A stretch of 64,000 nucleotides of DNA from an uncultured Oscillospiraceae bacterium (GTDB taxonomy: Bacteria; Bacillota; Clostridia; Oscillospirales; Oscillospiraceae). This document shows positions 46,988 through 56,209 of this stretch, piece after piece. Numbering within the stretch: position 1 is the first letter of the stretch; each line of letters opens with the position of its first letter. The DNA is taken from NCBI GenBank assembly GCA_947632005.1, contig CANRNU010000009.1, forward strand, positions 1 through 64,000, given 5' to 3'. The position numbers and the translations under genes are program-made. The notes beneath the pieces are model-generated. The model was not told the DNA's origin, made no database searches, and was given only the letters and a program-made list of their open reading frames with translations.

Positions 46988-47452
46988 TCACTGGAACGTC
47001 ACGCCTGCGGAGATCGTCAGGTCGCAGGGAAATTCTACCGTCAGCACATCTCCCTCCTCGGCTGTAATATACGCCTCAAACGCTTCCTCTTCTGTTATGA
47101 ACTCGTACATCTTGGAGGGATAACTGTTCTCCGGGTCATCCGCCGCAGCAAATGCTATCTTGCCGCTTTGCCCTTCCTGGCTCTTTTTCAGGGTATATCT
47201 CCCTACCGGGATATCCTGCCCGAACACATACGTCCCGGTCCGGATCGCGGCTGTCTTTTCGATGCCCCGCGCCACGATCTCCGCCTGCACCTGCTTCAGC
47301 AGGTCCACCAGTGTCTCGTCCTCGTATCCGCTCAGGTCCATGACCTGCGGGACACCGTCCGCCGCCTCTTCGGCCTCATCCCTGACCGGCGCCGCGGCCA
47401 GCGACGCTGTCGCCAGGCAGACGATCAAACAAATGGTGCACAGTTTTTTCAT
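46988..47452 (-). CDS. Small exported protein, unknown function
   Basis: The 154 residues start with a signal peptide (MKKLCTICLIVCLATASLAAA). The mature protein has a helical part (LSGYEDETLVDLLKQVQAEIVARGIEKTAAI) and a beta domain opening GTYVFGQDIPVGRYTLKK, a pattern seen in many uncharacterised clostridial exported proteins ('G-Y-x-G-x-DIP-G-Y'). The ATG at 47450-47452 has a GGAGG RBS. It is divergent from an XRE regulator gene across a perfect 18-bp inverted repeat. Confidence 0.78.
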   Translation of the reverse strand: MKKLCTICLIVCLATASLAAAPVRDEAEEAADGVPQVMDLSGYEDETLVDLLKQVQAEIVARGIEKTAAIRTGTYVFGQDIPVGRYTLKKSQEGQSGKIAFAAADDPENSYPSKMYEFITEEEAFEAYITAEEGDVLTVEFPCDLTISAGVTFQ

Positions 47453-47504
47453 GGTGTTTTTCCTCCGTTCTCTTTGATTTGACATCTCCATCATAATAGC
47501 TCCA

Positions 47505-47548
47505 CCGCCCGCAAAGTTGTCTACCTTCGGAGACAACTTTGCGGGCGG
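47505..47548. promoter_or_regulatory. Perfect 18-bp inverted repeat between divergent genes
   Basis: CCGCCCGCAAAGTTGTCT (47505-47522) and AGACAACTTTGCGGGCGG (47531-47548) are exact inverted repeats, 8-nt loop. There is no T tract on either side. -35-like hexamers of both divergent promoters (minus TAGACA, plus GAGACA 18 nt before TATATC) fall in the arms. Confidence 0.6.
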
Positions 47549-47632
47549 CCGTCTATATCATGAACATGATCCGCGCAAAAAACAAGCTCTGTTGTAGAGC
47601 GGCCCATCTATTATCAGAAAGGAGCAGGTCAT

Positions 47633-47878
47633 ATGCTTTACAACAGCAGGATCACGGGTCAGGTCATCGGGCTCCTCCGGACAAACCGGGGCATGTCCCA
47701 GGAGGCTCTATCGGGCCTGGCCGGGATCGCCCGGAGCCATTTGGCCATGATCGAGAACGGGAGCAAAAGCGCCAACGTGGAGACGCTCTGGCGCATCGCC
47801 CAGGCGCTGGATATGCCCCTGAGCAGCCTGATACGCATGGTCGAAGAAAAAATCGCTGGGACCGGGAAAAAACAATAG
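47633..47878 (+). CDS. XRE-family transcriptional regulator
   Basis: This 81-residue protein is a single canonical Cro/C1 helix-turn-helix (GQVIGLLRTNRGMSQEALSGLAGIARSHLAMIENGSKSANVETLWRIAQALDMPLSSLI). RBS AAAGGAG precedes the ATG by eight bases. Being divergent from an exported-protein gene across a long palindrome, it probably controls that gene and itself. Confidence 0.88.
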   Translation: MLYNSRITGQVIGLLRTNRGMSQEALSGLAGIARSHLAMIENGSKSANVETLWRIAQALDMPLSSLIRMVEEKIAGTGKKQ

Positions 47879-47903
47879 GGGATGCGCCAAAAGGCGCATC
47901 CCC
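47878..47903. terminator. Convergent terminator
   Basis: GGGGATGCGCC (47878-47888) pairs with GGCGCATCCCC (47893-47903) between the XRE gene and the converging lipoprotein gene. Confidence 0.75.
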
Positions 47904-47910
47904 TGCAAAT

Positions 47911-48765
47911 TTATGCGGCGTTGGAGGCCAGGGTCACGGTATCTGTGATGGGGACATAGACCGCCAGCGCGTCTTTGACCATGGCGACAAACCCGTCATA
48001 AGACCCGCTGTACCGGTCAAAGTCGTTCCACAGGAACACGCCCTGGACGTTGTATCCGGTATCCTGGCCCGTCTGAAAGACGTCCGCCGCCGTCTGATAG
48101 CTGCCGGCGTCGGCAGCCGCGCCGCCCACGGTGTACTCCTCCGCCGTCACCAGACCGCTGGAGGGGTCGAATTCCAGGTACCGGTAGCACGCGCTCACCG
48201 GCGTCAGGACCCCATCCGCACAGTCAAAGCGGACGATCTCGTCCCAGGCAGTCTGTTCGGTGCCGTTGGAGCTGTCCACCCAGAAGCACCAGCCGTTGGC
48301 TGTCTTGCTCAGCCGGAAGGATTCAAACTGGTTGGTGCACACATGCACCGAGGACAGGTGCGTCCCGTCAAACGCGCCGCTGGCGCTGTCCAGCGTGCTG
48401 GACACGCAGTATACCTGCCCGCCGATCAGATCGAAGATGTGCGCTCCCATCGCGGCGGACGCCCCCTGGTCGAACACCACCATCTCCGGCGTGCCGTCCA
48501 GGTCCAGGTCCGCAAAGCCCACGCCGCCGATGCCGTCAGGCCACAGGGCGGCGAAGATGTCGTAGCTTCCCTCCATAAAGGAAAGGTAGCTGTCCTGCCA
48601 GCCCGTCACAGGCTGGGGCAGCGTCACCGTCTCCGGCACGGCGGTGTCCACCGGCGGAGGAGGAGCCTGCAGTCCGGCGCCCGAGACCGGCGCACTGGCA
48701 CCGCAGGCCGCAAAAATGCCTGCCACCATCGCCAACACGGTGAGCAGTATCCCCAGACGCCTCAT
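47911..48765 (-). CDS. Lipoprotein, unknown function
   Basis: The 284 residues have a lipoprotein signal (MRRLGILLTVLAMVAGIFAAC, lipobox FAAC, Cys21), a Pro/Ala linker and a globular domain with an FG-GAP-like or dockerin-like strand GFADLDLDGTPEMVVF. Repeated aromatic beta strands follow. Similar 'DLDGDGxPE' lipoproteins are common and uncharacterised in clostridia. It is divergent from htpG. Confidence 0.75.
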   Translation of the reverse strand: MRRLGILLTVLAMVAGIFAACGASAPVSGAGLQAPPPPVDTAVPETVTLPQPVTGWQDSYLSFMEGSYDIFAALWPDGIGGVGFADLDLDGTPEMVVFDQGASAAMGAHIFDLIGGQVYCVSSTLDSASGAFDGTHLSSVHVCTNQFESFRLSKTANGWCFWVDSSNGTEQTAWDEIVRFDCADGVLTPVSACYRYLEFDPSSGLVTAEEYTVGGAAADAGSYQTAADVFQTGQDTGYNVQGVFLWNDFDRYSGSYDGFVAMVKDALAVYVPITDTVTLASNAA

Positions 48766-48894
48766 GGTCCACCTCCGAATGTTATGTAGATAATATTATG
48801 TAAATTACAGCATCTGTATTATATCCATCCCGTTCCAAAAATGAAAGGGGGAGACCCGAAATTGTAACAACTTGTAATAATCCCCTCCCGGGGC

Positions 48895-48923
48895 TTGACA
48901 CAGAGGCCAAAACGTGATAGATT
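48895..48923 (+). promoter_or_regulatory. sigma-A promoter of htpG
   Basis: TTGACA (48895-48900), 17-nt spacer, TAGATT (48918-48923). The -10 overlaps the left arm of CIRCE. Confidence 0.8.
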
Positions 48924-48948
48924 AGCACTCAAAGAATAAGAGTGCTAA
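48922..48948 (+). promoter_or_regulatory. CIRCE operator (HrcA binding site)
   Basis: TTAGCACTC (48922-48930), nine bases, GAGTGCTAA (48940-48948): a perfect match to the CIRCE consensus. It places htpG under HrcA heat-shock repression. Confidence 0.95.
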
Positions 48949-48978
48949 GGCACATGAAAGGAAGCGCATTTCATCACT

Positions 48979-50886
48979 ATGGCAAAGAAACAGTTCAAGG
49001 CGGAGTCCAAGCGGCTTTTGGACCTGATGATCAACTCCATCTACACCCACAAGGAGATCTTCCTGCGGGAGATCATCTCCAACGCCTCCGACGCCATCGA
49101 CAAGCTGTGCTACAAGTCCCTGACGGACCAGACCGTGGGCATGAACCGGGAGGATTTCCTCATCCGGGTGGAGGCCGACAAGGACGCCCGCACCCTGACG
49201 GTCCGGGACAACGGCGTCGGCATGACCAAGGAGGAGCTGGAGAACAACCTGGGCGTCATCGCCTCCAGCGGCACCCGGCTGTTCCGGGATTCCCTGTCGG
49301 AGGATGAGGCCGCCGCTGACGTGGACGTGATCGGCCAGTTCGGCGTGGGCTTCTACTCCGCCTTCATGGTCTCCGACAAGGTGACCGTGCTGACCCGGGC
49401 CTTCGGCGAGGACAGCGGCTGGAAATGGGAGTCTGCCGGGGCAGACGGCTACACCGTCACGGCCTGCGACAAGCAGACCGTTGGCACCGACGTCATCATG
49501 CACATCAAGCCCGACGCAGACCAGGAGGATTACAGCTCCTACCTGGAGAGCTGGAAGCTCAAGGAGCTCATCAAGAGGTACTCCGACTATGTCCGCTGGC
49601 CCATCCACATGATGGTGGAGCGCCGGGAATGGGACGAAAAGGGCGGCGAGGACGGCAAGGGCGCCTACAACACCGTCACCGAGGACCAGGTGGTGAACAC
49701 CATGGTGCCCATCTGGCAGCGGCCCAAGAGCGAGGTCAGCGACGACGACTGCAAGGCATATTATAAGGAGCACTTCCACGACAGCGACGACCCGGTGGGC
49801 GTCATCCGGGTGAACGCGGAGGGCCTGACCAGCTATAAGGCCATGCTGTTCATCCCCGCCCAGGCCCCCTATGACTATTACACCCGGGATTACCAGCCGG
49901 GCCTGCAGCTGTACTCCTCCGGGGTGATGATCATGGACAAGTGCCCGGACTTGGTGCCGGAGCACTTCCGGTTCGTCCGGGGCGTGGTGGACTCCCCCGA
50001 CCTGAGCCTGAACATCTCCCGGGAGCTGCTGCAGCATGACCGGCAGCTGAAGATCATCGCCGGGAATCTGGAGAAGAAGATCCAGGGAGAGCTGACCCGG
50101 CTCATGGCCGAGGATCGGGACCAGTACCTGACCTTCTACAAGGCCTTCGCGCCCCAGCTCAAGTACGGCGTGGTGGGCGATTACGGCATGCACAAGGACC
50201 AGCTGAAGGACCTGCTGCTGTTTTACAGTGTGGAGCAGGACAAGCTCATCAGCCTGAAGGAGTACGCCGACGCCATGCCGGAGGGCCAGAAGAAGATCTA
50301 CTACGCCTGTGCCGAGACCCAGAAGCGGGCGGCAGCCCTGCCCCAGGCGGAGACGGTGAAGGCGGCCGGCTTCGACATGCTGTGCCTGACGGACAGCGTG
50401 GACGAATTCGTCATGCAGATGCTGCACGCCTATGAGGAAAAGGAGTTCTGCAACGTCACCAGCGAGGACCTGGGTCTGGAGACCGACGAGGAGAAGAAGG
50501 ATACCGACGAGAAGGCCGAGCAGTCCAAAGAGCTGCTGGACTTCGTAAAGGAGAGCCTGGGCGGCGCGGTGGAGTCCGTGCGTCTTTCCCACAAGCTCAA
50601 GAGCCAGCCGGTGTTCCTGACCACCGAGGGAGAGGTCACCCTGGAGATGGAGAAGTATTTCCGGGACCTGCCCGGCGTGCCCGAGGCGGAGCGGGTGAAG
50701 GCCAAGCGGGTGCTGGAACTCAACGGCGCCCATCCCGCTTTCGCCGCCCTGGAAAAGGCATACAAAGAGGACAAGCCCCGGGCCGCGCGCCTCGCCATGG
50801 TGCTGCTGGCCCAGGCCCAGCTCATCGCGGGCCTGCCCCTGGAGGACCCTGCGGCGTATACCGAGCTGGTCTGCGAACTGTTTTAA
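48979..50886 (+). CDS. htpG: Hsp90-type molecular chaperone HtpG
   Basis: The 635 residues have the GHKL ATPase domain (1-220): ISNASDAIDKL, VRDNGVGMTKEEL, IGQFGVGFYSAFMV and the G-T-x-V-x-M strand (GTDVIMHI). The middle domain has VRGVVDSPDLSLNISRELLQ and the dimerisation domain follows. Length and order are normal for bacterial Hsp90. The best purine-rich RBS (GAAAGGAAG) is about 15 bases upstream, further than usual. Control by CIRCE is evident; B. subtilis htpG is not in that regulon. Confidence 0.96.
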   Translation: MAKKQFKAESKRLLDLMINSIYTHKEIFLREIISNASDAIDKLCYKSLTDQTVGMNREDFLIRVEADKDARTLTVRDNGVGMTKEELENNLGVIASSGTRLFRDSLSEDEAAADVDVIGQFGVGFYSAFMVSDKVTVLTRAFGEDSGWKWESAGADGYTVTACDKQTVGTDVIMHIKPDADQEDYSSYLESWKLKELIKRYSDYVRWPIHMMVERREWDEKGGEDGKGAYNTVTEDQVVNTMVPIWQRPKSEVSDDDCKAYYKEHFHDSDDPVGVIRVNAEGLTSYKAMLFIPAQAPYDYYTRDYQPGLQLYSSGVMIMDKCPDLVPEHFRFVRGVVDSPDLSLNISRELLQHDRQLKIIAGNLEKKIQGELTRLMAEDRDQYLTFYKAFAPQLKYGVVGDYGMHKDQLKDLLLFYSVEQDKLISLKEYADAMPEGQKKIYYACAETQKRAAALPQAETVKAAGFDMLCLTDSVDEFVMQMLHAYEEKEFCNVTSEDLGLETDEEKKDTDEKAEQSKELLDFVKESLGGAVESVRLSHKLKSQPVFLTTEGEVTLEMEKYFRDLPGVPEAERVKAKRVLELNGAHPAFAALEKAYKEDKPRAARLAMVLLAQAQLIAGLPLEDPAAYTELVCELF

Positions 50887-50902
50887 ACCGTTCGGACATG
50901 GA

Positions 50903-50931
50903 GATGACCCGGCCCAATGGGCCGGGTCATC
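50903..50931. terminator. Convergent terminator after htpG
   Basis: GATGACCCGGCCC (50903-50915) pairs with GGGCCGGGTCATC (50919-50931), followed by TTTATATTCTTTATT. Confidence 0.85.
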
Positions 50932-50962
50932 TTTATATTCTCTTTATTCTGTCTGCGGGCTG

Positions 50963-52288
50963 TCAGCCGTTCTCCGCTGCTGCCGCGGCGGTGTTGGCCG
51001 CCTGCTGGAATTCCTGCACCGCCTCGGCCGGGTCCTCCCCCTCGCCTACCCGCTGGAGCATGTTCCACCAGGCGGTGCGGGCCTCCGCCCAGCCGGAGGT
51101 CACCTGATAATAGTCCCCCAGGTACTGCTGGAACACACTGTACTCGTTCATGAGCTGGTCGTTGGCATAGATGTCCGGCATGTCCCGCACCGGCCAATAG
51201 GAGGACGCCAGCACCGCCCGGGTATACTGGTCATCCTTTTCGGTCATGAAGCGGATGAAGGTCTTAGCCGCCTCCACCCGGGCCTCGTCCCCGTTGTCGA
51301 AGATGCCCAGGCCCCAAATGCCGCCTGCCAGGTTGAAATCCCCGTCGTCGGTGGGGAAGGTCATGGGGAAGATATCAAAACCGAGGTCGGGGTTGTTGAT
51401 GGTCTGGCTGACCTCTATGGACACGTTCCAGCAGAAGGCCATGGCCAGATCCCCGGCGCAGAACTGCTCGATCTCCTCCGAGCCCACGATGGCAGGGTCG
51501 AAGCGGACGCCGTCCATCCCGGCCAGAAGCTCCAGCGCCTTGATGTTCTCCGGGCTGTCGGCGGTATACCGGGTGTGCTCGGCGTTGGTAAAGGTGCCGC
51601 TGTACAGGTTGTTCACCAGCGCCCGGGTCCCCTGGTCGCCGCCCTGGCCGCCGCAGTAGACCGCGGCCACATCCTCCACGCCATAGGTCCGCAGGGCCTC
51701 CACGGCGGCGATGAAATCATCGGTGGACCAGGTGTGGGTCTGCTCGTCGATATACTGCCAGGCGTCCGCGGCCTCGAAGAGGTCTCTGTTCACAGCCATG
51801 CAGTGGGTGGTCATGCAGATGGGATAGATATAATAGTCCCCGGCGCTGTCGTGACAGGCATCCCGCACCGCGTCATAGATGCCCTGGGCGGTATCCTCCT
51901 CCCACAGGTCGTTCAGCGGGGCCATCAGGCCCCGGGCGCTCCAGTTGGCCACCAGCCGCTCCGGGCCCTCCATGACCAGGTCGGGCAGACTGCCGTTCTC
52001 GGCCGCCTCGTCGATGCTGCTGTCTCCCTCCTCATAGGACACCACCTTCACCGACACCCGGATATCGGGATACTCCCGGTGGAACGCCGCCAGCAGGGAG
52101 CTGAGCGTGCCGCTGTTGCCCCAGCCGCCCACGGGATAGGTCCACAGCGTCAGCTCCACCTGCTGCTGCTCCTGTTGGGGGCTGGCCTGGTCCGCTTCCT
52201 CCTCCGCGGGGGCCGGAGCGCTCCCGCCGCAGGCCGTCAGCCCCAGGATCAGGGCCAAAACCATCATAAACGCCAGGGTACGTCTCAT
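50963..52288 (-). CDS. Orphan family-1 extracellular solute-binding lipoprotein
   Basis: The 441 residues have a lipobox (LGLTAC, Cys20), an Ala/Glu/Gln linker, and a periplasmic-binding fold of the sugar type (VELTLWTYPVGGWGNSGTLSSLLAAFHREYPDIRVSVKVVSY; AGDLAMAFCWN; FPTDDGDFNLAGGIWGLGIFDNG; EAAKTFIRFMT). No ABC permease or ATPase gene is nearby. The gene lies 26 bp downstream of a hybrid sensor kinase on the same strand. It may deliver its ligand, perhaps an oligosaccharide, to that kinase or to a permease elsewhere. Confidence 0.88.
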   Translation of the reverse strand: MRRTLAFMMVLALILGLTACGGSAPAPAEEEADQASPQQEQQQVELTLWTYPVGGWGNSGTLSSLLAAFHREYPDIRVSVKVVSYEEGDSSIDEAAENGSLPDLVMEGPERLVANWSARGLMAPLNDLWEEDTAQGIYDAVRDACHDSAGDYYIYPICMTTHCMAVNRDLFEAADAWQYIDEQTHTWSTDDFIAAVEALRTYGVEDVAAVYCGGQGGDQGTRALVNNLYSGTFTNAEHTRYTADSPENIKALELLAGMDGVRFDPAIVGSEEIEQFCAGDLAMAFCWNVSIEVSQTINNPDLGFDIFPMTFPTDDGDFNLAGGIWGLGIFDNGDEARVEAAKTFIRFMTEKDDQYTRAVLASSYWPVRDMPDIYANDQLMNEYSVFQQYLGDYYQVTSGWAEARTAWWNMLQRVGEGEDPAEAVQEFQQAANTAAAAAENG

Positions 52289-52314
52289 ATCGCTCCGCTC
52301 CTTCCTCTTCCCGG

Positions 52315-54870
52315 TCAGGGTTTTTCGCCGATATATTTCTCCAGCAGCCGGGAAACCTCGTCCATGTCGATGGGCTTTGCCACATGGGCGTTCATGCCGC
52401 AGTCCAGGCAGTTCTGCACGTCCTCGGCAAAGGCGTCCGCGCTCATGGCGATGATGGGCACTGTCCTGGCGTCCGCCCGGTCCATGGCCCGGATGGCCTC
52501 CGTGGCCTCATACCCTGTCATGACCGGCATGCGGATATCCATCAGGATGGCGTCGTACCACCCCGGCGGGGAATCCTGGAACATGTCCGCGCATATCTTG
52601 CCGTTCTCCGCCCGCTCCATGGTGAGCCCCAGCTCCGACAGGAGCTCCTCGGCGATCTCCCAGTTCAGGTCGTTGTCCTCCGCCAGCAGCACCCGCCTTC
52701 CGGCAAAGTCCACGGTCCGGTCCTCTTCCCGGGCCTGCTGCACATCCTCGTGGCCGCACCAGCTCTTCAGCGCGTAATACAGATTGGACCGGAACAGGGG
52801 CTTCGACACGGCCCCCACGATGCCGGCCGCCTTTGCCTGTTCCTCCAGGTCGCTCCAGTCCGCCGCCGTGATGAGAAGCATCGTCGTCTCCCCGCCGCAG
52901 ATGGCCCCGATGGCCCGGGCCGTCTCCAGCCCGTCCATCCCGGGGAGCTTCCAGTCCAGGAGGACGGCCCGATAGTCCCGGCCCTGCGCATGGCGGTCCC
53001 GGACCATCCCGACGGCGGTCTCTCCGTCCATGGCCCACTCGCTCCGGCAGCCGATGGACCGCAGCGTGGCCGCCGCGCTCTCGCACAGCAGATCGTCGTC
53101 GTCCACCACCAGCACCTCCCAGGGCGGCAGCTCCATGTCCTTCTCCTCGGTCAGGGCCTTCTCCAGATCCAGGGTCACATGGAACTCCGTTCCCCGGTCC
53201 GGCTCGCTCGCCACATCGATGGAGCCCTGCATGGCGTCTATGATGTACTTGGTGATGGCCATGCCCAGGCCGCTCCCCTCGGTCTTCTGCACCCGCCGGT
53301 CGTCCTCCCGGGAGAAGGCGTCGAAGATATGCTCCAAAAACTCCGGCGTCATGCCGATGCCGGTGTCCTTCACCCGGATGTGGACCCGTATCCAGTTCTC
53401 CCCCTTGGGCGAGGCCTCCTCGTAGCAGGCCACATAGATGCTCCCGCCCTCCGGGGTGAATTTGATGGCGTTGCCCACCAGGTTGAGGAGCACCTGATTC
53501 ATCCGGATGCTGTCGCAGTAGACATGTTCGTTGGGGATGTCGTATATGTACACGTCGAACCGCTGTCTTTTGGCGTTGATCTGGGGCTGGACGATGTTGA
53601 CGATGCTCTGCATGGTCTCCTGCAGGGAGAGCTTCTCCATGTGCAGGGTCAGCTTGCCGCTCTCGATCTTGGACATATCCAGGATATCGTTGATGAGGCC
53701 CAGCAGATGCTTACTGGACAGGGATATCTTTTTCAGACAGCTCTGGACCTGCTGGATGTTGTCCAGATTGGCGCTGGCAATGGCCGTCATGCCCACGATG
53801 CCGTTCATGGGCGTGCGGATATCGTGGCTCATGTTGGACAAAAACTCGCTCTTGGCCCGGTTGGCGTGCTCGGCGGCCTGCCGCGCTTCCTCCAGGTCCC
53901 GGACGTGCCGCCGGGTCAGGTGCAGATACCAGGAGAACACCGCCAGCAGCGCCAGCAGGATCAGCCCGCAGCTGACGATGGCTGCCACGCCCCACGCCTG
54001 GCTCAGGGCGTTCACCGTCTGGTCCAGCTGGCCGTAGGGCATGAACAGCATCAGATACCAGCTGGAATAGGGCAGGCCGGCGCAGTAGAGATACCGCTGC
54101 TCCCCCTCGATGGTGAACTCGCCCGACAGGCTCTTTCCCTCGGTCATGACCTGCTCCAGCCGCTCCAGGTACTGCTCGCCGCTCATGCTCCCCACGCTGT
54201 CATACCGGTCCCGGACCCGCTGGAAATAGTTGTCGTCGGTGACAGTGTCGTCCCGGACGATGAACTGACCGTCCTGGTCGATGATGAAGTAATAGAGCAT
54301 GTCGTTGTCCGTATCCAGGGACAGGGTGTCGCTGATATAGGTGACGGGCAGCGCCGCCACCAGCGCCGCGCTCTCACCGCCGGCTGCCATGGGGTATGCC
54401 GCCGGGATGCCCATGAGGAGCAGGCTCTCCCCCGCGTCGTCCTCGCCGACGGCCATCATCTCCTCCCCGTCCTGCAGGGCGGCGAGGAATTCCTCCCCGT
54501 CCACCGCCGTCATCTGGCTGCCATACAGCATCTCGAACGTGCCGTCCGGCCCATACAGCGCCAGGTGGTCAAAGCCCCGGGCCCGGGCGTTATAGCTCAG
54601 CGCCACCTGGACGGAGGACATGTCCCTGCCCGTCCCCGGGGGAACAGAGTCCACCAGCGCCCCCACCTGGCTCAGGCGCAGCTCGATGGTGGTGCCGAAA
54701 TGAGCGGCCGCCTGCTCGCTCAGGCCGGACATATAGATGGCGCCCAGCTCTCCGATGGCCTCCGCGCCCCGGTGGTTCATCTGTGTGGCCAGATAGGAGA
54801 AGACCAGCACGCACAGTATGGAGATCGCCACCAGGCTGATGACCAGAAACCGCGTGGTCTTGTTTTTCAT
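52315..54870 (-). CDS. Hybrid sensor histidine kinase, dCache-HisKA-HATPase-REC-REC
   Basis: The 851 residues comprise TM1 (about 8-28), a dCache-like extracytoplasmic domain (30-285), TM2 (about 290-312), His[19 protein letters not shown] (His near 347), HATPase ([19 protein letters not shown]), REC1 (about 587-700; [21 protein letters not shown]) and REC2 (about 727-847; [26 protein letters not shown]). It is a close architectural paralogue of the kinases at 29.4 and 34.5 kb. The start is the ATG at 54868-54870 with GGAAAGGGGG. No HPt or output regulator is adjacent, so it could feed into the same relay. Confidence 0.92.
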   Translation of the reverse strand: MKNKTTRFLVISLVAISILCVLVFSYLATQMNHRGAEAIGELGAIYMSGLSEQAAAHFGTTIELRLSQVGALVDSVPPGTGRDMSSVQVALSYNARARGFDHLALYGPDGTFEMLYGSQMTAVDGEEFLAALQDGEEMMAVGEDDAGESLLLMGIPAAYPMAAGGESAALVAALPVTYISDTLSLDTDNDMLYYFIIDQDGQFIVRDDTVTDDNYFQRVRDRYDSVGSMSGEQYLERLEQVMTEGKSLSGEFTIEGEQRYLYCAGLPYSSWYLMLFMPYGQLDQTVNALSQAWGVAAIVSCGLILLALLAVFSWYLHLTRRHVRDLEEARQAAEHANRAKSEFLSNMSHDIRTPMNGIVGMTAIASANLDNIQQVQSCLKKISLSSKHLLGLINDILDMSKIESGKLTLHMEKLSLQETMQSIVNIVQPQINAKRQRFDVYIYDIPNEHVYCDSIRMNQVLLNLVGNAIKFTPEGGSIYVACYEEASPKGENWIRVHIRVKDTGIGMTPEFLEHIFDAFSREDDRRVQKTEGSGLGMAITKYIIDAMQGSIDVASEPDRGTEFHVTLDLEKALTEEKDMELPPWEVLVVDDDDLLCESAAATLRSIGCRSEWAMDGETAVGMVRDRHAQGRDYRAVLLDWKLPGMDGLETARAIGAICGGETTMLLITAADWSDLEEQAKAAGIVGAVSKPLFRSNLYYALKSWCGHEDVQQAREEDRTVDFAGRRVLLAEDNDLNWEIAEELLSELGLTMERAENGKICADMFQDSPPGWYDAILMDIRMPVMTGYEATEAIRAMDRADARTVPIIAMSADAFAEDVQNCLDCGMNAHVAKPIDMDEVSRLLEKYIGEKP

Positions 54871-54938
54871 GGCGCCGCCCCCTTTCCGGACCGGCCCGCT
54901 CTCCCCGGCGGGTCGGATCATATCCCTTGACACCGCCT

Positions 54939-54950
54939 GATTTTATCATG
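54939..54950. promoter_or_regulatory. Shared 12-bp element upstream of the distal kinase
   Basis: GATTTTATCATG, identical to 37589-37600, 69 bp before the start codon. Both lie next to GTAAA words. Confidence 0.5.
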
Positions 54951-55145
54951 TTTTACTGTAAAAGTAAATTATTATATCGGCAGTCTGCAGCCAGGAAAAC
55001 AAATAAAGTAAAATGTCAGCCACCGGCGCAGGTCTCGGTGTGGCTGGGCCGGGACCGCAACCCCGCAGACGAGCCGGATGACGCCCTCGTTGGCGGCCTT
55101 CATCGGGGATACGGTCCGGAGGGCCGGCCCCTCCTCTGCATCCGG
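54951..55145. other. Gene-free interval between the kinase gene and the CRISPR array
   Basis: No supported gene. The first 70 bp are A+T rich; 55020-55145 is G+C rich and could include remnants of spacers or repeats beyond the array's distal end, but no clear repeat was seen. Confidence 0.4.
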
Positions 55146-56048
55146 ATTTCAACCCACTCCGCCCGGATGGGGGAGACTCCGGTTCGCTGATTTCCTGGAC
55201 TTTGAAGGGCATATTTCAATCCTCTCCGCCGTACAGGCGGAGACACTGGCTGGCGGGACCGTGGGAAGACACCAAGCTATTTCAACCCTCTCTGCCGTAT
55301 GGGCAGAGACCAAGTGCCTCCATCGCCTCCACCTGATAGCGCGTATTTCAATCCGCCCCGCCCATGTGGGCGGAGACGATCGTCTCCCTGCATATCCAGG
55401 TACTTGGCGTATTTTCAACCCTCTCCGCACATATGGGCGGAGACGCGCTGGTAGAAATCGGTGGGAACCACCCAGGAATTTCAACTCTCTCCGCCGTATA
55501 GGCGGAGACACAGACATCCTCAACAATCTCCGGCACCTGGGCGTATTTCAACCCACTCCGCCCGTGCGGGCGGAGACCCGCCCCGTCAATCGGCAGTAAC
55601 ATACAAGCCGTATTTCAACCCACTCCGCCCGTGCGGGCGGAGACTTGGAAGTGGCCCTGCTGGTCCACACCATGAAGATTTCAACCCACTCCGCCCGTGC
55701 GGGCGGAGACTTGCGGGATATGCGGCCAGCCCGTGGACCCTACCCTATTTCAACCCACTCCGCCCGTGCGGGCGGAGACACCAGCAGTGCGAGCTGACCG
55801 CCTACCCGCCCATATTTCAACCCACTCCGCCCGTGCGGGCGGAGACTAAAGACGACGGGCTGAAAGGAGGGATGCAGCTTGATTTCAACCCACTCCGCCC
55901 GTGCGGGCGGAGACTCTGTACTTATTACCGCCATTCAGCTTTTCCTCTGATTTCAACCCACTCCGCCCGTGCGGGCGGAGACAAAGGGCCGTTTCTTTCT
56001 TCCGTTACTACGCAGATTTCAACCCACTCCGCCCGTGCGGGCGGAGAC
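55146..56048 (-). CRISPR. Type I-C CRISPR array, 14 repeats, 13 spacers
   Basis: On the minus strand the repeat begins GTCTCCGCCCGCACGGGCGG and ends AGTGGGTTGAAAT (33 nt), a typical I-C form with a 7-9-bp stem. Repeats start (plus coordinates) at 55146, 55213, 55279, 55345, 55412, 55478, 55545, 55612, 55678, 55747, 55814, 55882, 55950 and 56016; spacers are 33-36 nt. The eight repeats from 55545 to 56048, next to the leader, are identical. The five from 55213 to 55509 belong to a second class (CCTCTC for CCACTC in most, altered loop, often 32 nt), and the terminal one (55146-55177) is degenerate. New spacers enter at the 56,048 end. Spacer targets were not searched. Confidence 0.97.
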
Positions 56049-56209
56049 ATCAAACATACACAGATCAGCTCCGGTATGTTTGTCAACACTGGATAATTAT
56101 TGCGGCCTTCTGGCCATTCGCGGCGCCTACAGCGGTAAAACTGCGCGGCGAACAGCCGTTTTCGCGGTGCGAAGACCCAATGGAAACTATGAGCGCTTGC
56201 CTGTCGCAC
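56049..56209 (-). promoter_or_regulatory. CRISPR leader
   Basis: 161 bp without a gene between cas2 and the first repeat. Next to the repeat, CAAACATAC (56051-56059) and GTATGTTTG (56074-56082) form an exact inverted repeat that overlaps a minus-strand TTGACA (56081-56086). A good -10 was not found. Confidence 0.7.

Noticed and set aside
55461-56096. Plus-strand frame with repeated ISTHSARAGGD-like peptides
   Set aside because: It is translation of CRISPR repeats; periodic 33-nt repeats with unique spacers identify an array, not a repeat protein.
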